Below, piece after piece: positions 60,415 through 64,000 of a stretch of DNA of 64,000 nt. A model generated the notes under the pieces. That model saw nothing but the letters and a program-made list of their open reading frames with translations. It was not told the DNA's origin and searched no databases. Numbering within the stretch: the stretch's first letter is position 1; every line of letters begins with the position of its first letter. The DNA comes from Streptomyces caelestis (GTDB taxonomy: Bacteria; Actinomycetota; Actinomycetes; Streptomycetales; Streptomycetaceae), in assembly GCF_001279005.1 (NCBI RefSeq), contig NZ_LGCN01000029.1, positions 103,681 to 167,680 on the forward strand, read 5' to 3'. The position numbers and the translations under genes are program-made.

Positions 60415-62721
60415 TCAGCCCCCGGTCACCACCGCGGCCTGCGGACGGATCGGCAGGCGGTTCACCGGGCGGCCCGTGGCGGCCCGTACGGCGGAGGCGA
60501 TCGCCGCCGGCGAGGTCACCACCGGCACCGCGCTGACCGCCTTCGCGCCGAACGGCGCGACCACGTCCCGCTCCTCGACCAGCTTCACGATGTGGATGTC
60601 CGGGGCGTCCAGCGCCGTCGGGAGGGCGTACCCGGTCAGGTCGGGGTGGCGGACCAGCCCGCGCGGCGTGCGCAGGTTCTCGGTGAGCGCGGCGCCCAGG
60701 CCCTGGGTCACGCCCGCCTCGATCCGGGCGGCCAGCTGCACCGGGTTCAGCACCCGGCCCACGTCCTGGGCGACCGCCAGCTCCACGACCCGCACCGAGC
60801 CGATCTCGATGTCGACGTCGACCACCGCGCGGATCGCGCAGAAGGCCATGCCGACGAAGGCGTCGCCCTGGCCGGACCCGTCCAGCGGCTCCGTCGGATG
60901 CGGACGGCACTGGGCGGTGGCCCACAGCTCCTTGCCGTCCAGTTCCTCGGCGACGGTCGTGGACAGCACGCCGTCGTACGAGGTGATCTTCCCGTCGGTG
61001 ATCTGGAGCAGCTCGGTGGACATGCCGAACTTGTGCGCGAGGGGCTGGAGGAGCTGGGTGCGGACCATCTTCGCCGCGCGCTCCACCGCACCGCCCGACA
61101 CCCATGTGTGCCGGCCCCGGCAGCCCGCGCCGGCCGTGGGCTGGTCGGTGTCGACGGGCGCCACGTGCACCTCGTCGACGCCGAGGACCTCCTGGACGAT
61201 CTGCCGGGCCAGGGTGGAGAAGCCCTGGCCGCTCTCCACCGCCGCGCACAGCACGGTCGCCACGCCGTCCTGGACCCGCACGGTGGCCGTGGACACCTCG
61301 TCCGCGCCCTCCGCGCCGAGCATGTGCACCATGCCGAGGCCGTAGCCCACGCCGCGGCGCACCGCGCCCGGCTCGCCCGCGCCCTCGGGGCCGCCGGGCA
61401 GCAGCCACTCGTCCTCGGGGGTGTCCTTGGGCAGCGGCGGCAGCGGGAAGTCCCGCACCGCCTCCAGGAGTTCCGCGACCGGGGCCGGGCAGGTCACCGT
61501 CTGACCGGTGGGCAGCACGTCGCCGGTGGCCAGCACGTTGCGCAGGCGCAGCTCCGCCGGGTCGGCGCCGAGCTTCTTGGCCAGTTTGTCCATCTGCGCC
61601 TCGTAGGCGGCGCAGACCTGCATCGCGCCCTCGCCGCGCACGTGGCCGGAGGGCGGGTTGTTGGTGCGCACGGCCCAGCCCTCGATGAAGGCGTGGGGGA
61701 CGACGTACGGGCCGCAGGCGAAGGCGACGGCGGCGGCCAGGGCCTCGGAGGAGGTGTCGGCGTAGGCGCCCGCGTCGAGCAGGATCTGCGCCTCGACCTT
61801 CACCAGTCTGCCCTCGGCGTCGGCGTGGTGGCGGTAGCGCAGCAGGGTGGGGTGGCGGTGGGCGTGGCCGAGGAAGGACTCCTCGCGCGTGGCGGCGAGC
61901 TTCACCGGGCAGCCGGTCCGCAGCGCCAACAGGCCGAGCGGGAGCTGGAAGCCGCGGTCCTCGCGGTCGGCGGTGGCGCCGGGCACGCCGGTGACGACGA
62001 CCTTCACCCGTTCGGGTGTCAGGCCGAGGACGGCGGCGGCGGTGTCCCGGTCGCCGTGCGGGTCGGTGGAGGCCAGGTACAGCTCGACCCCGCCGTCCGG
62101 GCGGGGCACGGCGAGGCCGGCCTCGGCGCCGATGGGGGCGGGGTCCTGGCGGCCGATGCGGTACAGGCCGTCGACGACGACGTCGCCGACCGCGTCGGGG
62201 TCGCCGTGACGCAGCGGGATGTGCCGGATCAGGTTGCCGTCGGGGTGCAGCGGTTCGGCCTCGAACGCCTGCTCGGGGTCGGTCACCGGGTCGAGCACCT
62301 CGTACTCGACGATGACGGCGGCGGCGGCCATCCGCGCGGTGTCCGGGTGGTCGGCGGCGACGGCCGCGATGGGCTCGCCGTGGTGGCGCACGACCTCGGA
62401 GGCGAAGACCGGGCGGTCGGCCGTGCCGCGGCCGTGCACCGGGTCGCCGGGGACGTCCTCGTGCGTGACCACCGCGCGGACGCCGGGCATCTCCCGCGCG
62501 TGCGTGGTGTCGATGGACACGATGCGCGCGTGCGGGTGCGGCGAGCGCAGCACGGCCGCCCACAGCAGGCCCTCGGCCCACAGGTCGGCGGCGTACGGGA
62601 AGGTGCCCTCGGTCTTGGCGCGGGCGTCGGCGGCCGGGAGGGAGACGCCGAGGCCGTGCGGGAGCGGTTCCGGCTCGGGGGCGACCTCCACGGCCTGCGC
62701 GGTGGCTGCTTCGTTGGTCAC
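60415..62721 (-). CDS. Xanthine dehydrogenase-family molybdopterin-binding subunit
   Basis: A 768-residue large subunit of the molybdenum hydroxylases (CoxL/XdhB-type). LPHGLGVSLPAADARAKTEG and FASEVVRHHGEPIAAVAADH are its N-terminal signatures. GAYADTSSEALAAAVAFACG then EGWAVRTNNPPSGHVRGEGA is the first molybdopterin region, and TAGAGCRGRHTWVSGGAVER the second. VAQDVGRVLNPVQLAARIEA and SAVPVVTSPAAIASAVRAAT close the fold. It would oxidise purines, CO or aldehydes; the active-loop motif is not decisive by eye. It overlaps the 2Fe-2S subunit gene by four bases (ATGA). Confidence 0.93.
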   Translation of the reverse strand: MTNEAATAQAVEVAPEPEPLPHGLGVSLPAADARAKTEGTFPYAADLWAEGLLWAAVLRSPHPHARIVSIDTTHAREMPGVRAVVTHEDVPGDPVHGRGTADRPVFASEVVRHHGEPIAAVAADHPDTARMAAAAVIVEYEVLDPVTDPEQAFEAEPLHPDGNLIRHIPLRHGDPDAVGDVVVDGLYRIGRQDPAPIGAEAGLAVPRPDGGVELYLASTDPHGDRDTAAAVLGLTPERVKVVVTGVPGATADREDRGFQLPLGLLALRTGCPVKLAATREESFLGHAHRHPTLLRYRHHADAEGRLVKVEAQILLDAGAYADTSSEALAAAVAFACGPYVVPHAFIEGWAVRTNNPPSGHVRGEGAMQVCAAYEAQMDKLAKKLGADPAELRLRNVLATGDVLPTGQTVTCPAPVAELLEAVRDFPLPPLPKDTPEDEWLLPGGPEGAGEPGAVRRGVGYGLGMVHMLGAEGADEVSTATVRVQDGVATVLCAAVESGQGFSTLARQIVQEVLGVDEVHVAPVDTDQPTAGAGCRGRHTWVSGGAVERAAKMVRTQLLQPLAHKFGMSTELLQITDGKITSYDGVLSTTVAEELDGKELWATAQCRPHPTEPLDGSGQGDAFVGMAFCAIRAVVDVDIEIGSVRVVELAVAQDVGRVLNPVQLAARIEAGVTQGLGAALTENLRTPRGLVRHPDLTGYALPTALDAPDIHIVKLVEERDVVAPFGAKAVSAVPVVTSPAAIASAVRAATGRPVNRLPIRPQAAVVTGG

Positions 62722-64000
62722 GCCTGGCCTCCGTCCGGGCCGTGGGGCTGGTCATGGGGCTGTTCGTCGGAGCCGGGGGCGCCGAACGCCGCGGGGTTGA
62801 CGCCGCCGGCGCCGGGGCCCGCCTGGTGCGGGATGCGGGGCGGGTCCGCCTCGCCGTCGGAGTCGTCCCCGTCGGACGCGGCGTGCGCCTCGCGTTCGGC
62901 GACGACCTCCTTGACGGCGTTCACCACGCCCCGGTAGCCGGAGCAGCGGCAGAGGTTGCCGCACAGGGCCTGGCGGGTCTCCAGCTCGGTGGGCGCGGGG
63001 TTGCCCTCCAGGAGGTCGTGCACGGTCATCGCCATGCCCGGCACGCAGAAGCCGCACTGCACGGCGCCGCACCGCGCGAGCGCCCGCTGTACGTCGGAGG
63101 GCCGGCCGTCCTGCGCCAGTCCTTCGACGGTACGGACCTCGCTGCCGGCCGCGGTGACGGCCGGGACCAGGCAGGACGCCACCAGCCGGCCGTCGACCTG
63201 CACGTTGCAGGCCCCGCACTCGCCCTGGGAGCAGCCGTCCTTGGCGCCGGCGAGACCGAGCCGCTCGCGCAGCACGTAGAGCAGCGACTCGCCGATCCAG
63301 GCGTCGGTGACGGGCCGGTCGGTGCCGTTGACGCGGAGCGCGTAGGAGGCGAGGGGGTGGTCGTCGTGCGGGGGCGGCGCGTCGTCCGCCCCGTGCGCCG
63401 CGCCCGGTTCGCCCCGGCCGTCCGGGGCGTCCGGGCTGTCCGGGGCGTCCGGGCTGTCCGGAGCGTCGGGCGCCGGGTCGGTGTCCGGGGGGCCGGCGTC
63501 GGCGGGTCCCGTCGCCGGTTCCGCGTCCGGGGCCGGCTCGACGGGGGCCTCGGAGGGCTCCAGCGGGCCCTCGGCGGCCTCGGGAGCCCCGTGGGCGTCC
63601 GCCGGGGCGTCGGCGGCCTCGGCGGCCTCGGAAACGGGCTCCGGGGCGTCCTGGCCGTCGGGGTGCGGGTGCTCGGGGGGTTCGGTCGGGGCGTCCTCGG
63701 CGGTCTCCGCCTCGGGCTGCCACCGCGGCTCCGCGTGCCCCTCGGCGGCGAACGGCTGGGGCACGCCGGCCGACGGGGTCCCGGCGTGCCCGGCCGCGTC
63801 GGACGGCTGCTCGGGCGCGAAGTCGGCGTCCGGCCACTCCGGCGCGTGCTCCCCGGCCGGCCGCACGGGCGTGCCGTGCGCCGGCGTCCCGCCGTACGCC
63901 TCCTGACCGGGCACGGAGTCCGACCCGGACCGCCCCGACGCGTGCTCGGGACCGAAGTCGGCGTCCGGCCACTCCGGCGCGTGCTCCCCGGCCGGCCGCA
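62718..64000 (-). CDS. 2Fe-2S subunit of the molybdenum hydroxylase, partial at right edge
   Basis: An iron-sulphur subunit running off the window; at least 427 residues are seen. The C-terminal 190 are the standard two-cluster fold: CSQGECGACNVQVDGRLVASC for the plant-type cluster and GAVQCGFCVPGMAMTV...CGNLCRCSGYRG for the second. The N-terminal part is a long Pro/Ala/Glu/Asp-rich, probably disordered extension with a 45-residue repeat unit (RPAGEHAPEWPDADF, twice). GTG 63914 is possible, but the frame stays open upstream with the same repeat, so the true start is probably outside. The FAD subunit is not in the window. Confidence 0.9.
   Translation of the reverse strand, partial: RPAGEHAPEWPDADFGPEHASGRSGSDSVPGQEAYGGTPAHGTPVRPAGEHAPEWPDADFAPEQPSDAAGHAGTPSAGVPQPFAAEGHAEPRWQPEAETAEDAPTEPPEHPHPDGQDAPEPVSEAAEAADAPADAHGAPEAAEGPLEPSEAPVEPAPDAEPATGPADAGPPDTDPAPDAPDSPDAPDSPDAPDGRGEPGAAHGADDAPPPHDDHPLASYALRVNGTDRPVTDAWIGESLLYVLRERLGLAGAKDGCSQGECGACNVQVDGRLVASCLVPAVTAAGSEVRTVEGLAQDGRPSDVQRALARCGAVQCGFCVPGMAMTVHDLLEGNPAPTELETRQALCGNLCRCSGYRGVVNAVKEVVAEREAHAASDGDDSDGEADPPRIPHQAGPGAGGVNPAAFGAPGSDEQPHDQPHGPDGGQA
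63819..64000. repeat. 47-bp exact direct repeat inside the 2Fe-2S gene
   Basis: The sequence beginning GAAGTCGGCGTCCGGCCACT at 63819-63865 recurs exactly at 63954-64000, 135 bp (45 codons) apart, in frame; similarity extends a further ten bases. It encodes RPAGEHAPEWPDADF twice. The window ends at the last base of the second copy, so more copies may lie beyond. Confidence 0.9.

Overview
The window is high-GC actinobacterial DNA, by eye above 70% G+C, with strong third-position G/C bias, many GTG starts, purine-rich ribosome sites and tightly packed genes on both strands. Gene content and order point to a Streptomyces chromosome core. DasR-type dre operators flank N-acetylglucosamine PTS genes, and clpS/DUF2017, pncB, hppD with an Lrp regulator, and rph/rdgB are all present. 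From memory this order resembles the S. coelicolor segment that carries nagE2 and clpS. I see no prophage, insertion sequence, CRISPR array or secondary-metabolite cluster.

Layout. 1-2.6 kb is a small accessory patch: a DUF5753-type HTH regulator coupled to a DUF397 protein, a frameshifted conserved gene, and a DUF6247 gene overlapping a small toxin-like gene. 2.8-11.4 kb holds small secreted, regulatory and enzyme genes: an I36-like secreted protein, HxlR/RidA, a frameshifted HTH-membrane-peptidoglycan-binding protein, an F420/PPOX enzyme, TetR plus sugar acetyltransferase, two VOC proteins, DUF2267 and Hsp20. 11.4-22.4 kb is envelope and transport: an MFS carrier, DUF445, an SGNH hydrolase, a DUF1707 protein, a three-gene ABC-2 exporter and a class A penicillin-binding protein.

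22.4-30 kb holds a SugE/Gdx exporter behind a guanidine-III-like riboswitch, a GroES-like protein, peroxiredoxin, tRNA-Leu, rdgB, rph and the GlcNAc PTS locus (nagF, a second EIIC, nagE2) with dre sites. 30-38.6 kb holds an MBL hydrolase, the cysteine-forming trio cysM-cysO-mec with a short leader peptide gene, an amino-acid permease, DUF2017-clpS, and the NAD-salvage pair pncB and pncA.

38.7-53.6 kb holds a secreted M6 protease, two RDD proteins, an FAD oxidase, a TPR protein, hppD divergent from an Lrp/AsnC regulator, and a translationally coupled OpuB-type betaine/choline ABC system. One of its permeases has a collagen-like Gly-X-Y tail. A Lon-type S16 peptidase follows. 53.6-64 kb holds an IclR regulator, a DEAD/DEAH helicase, a Doc/RHH toxin-antitoxin pair, an MFS exporter, an atypical tRNA-like gene, a two-domain SUKH-4 protein, and the molybdenum and 2Fe-2S subunits of a xanthine dehydrogenase-family enzyme. 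The last gene runs off the right edge.

The items most worth a second look are the riboswitch, the tRNA-like gene lacking U33, the GG-MA tail of CysO beside its likely JAMM processing protease together with the leader peptide, the collagen-like permease tail, and the membrane-tethered HTH/peptidoglycan-binding protein. All positions, reading frames and motif calls were made by eye; no database search, fold prediction or alignment was run.
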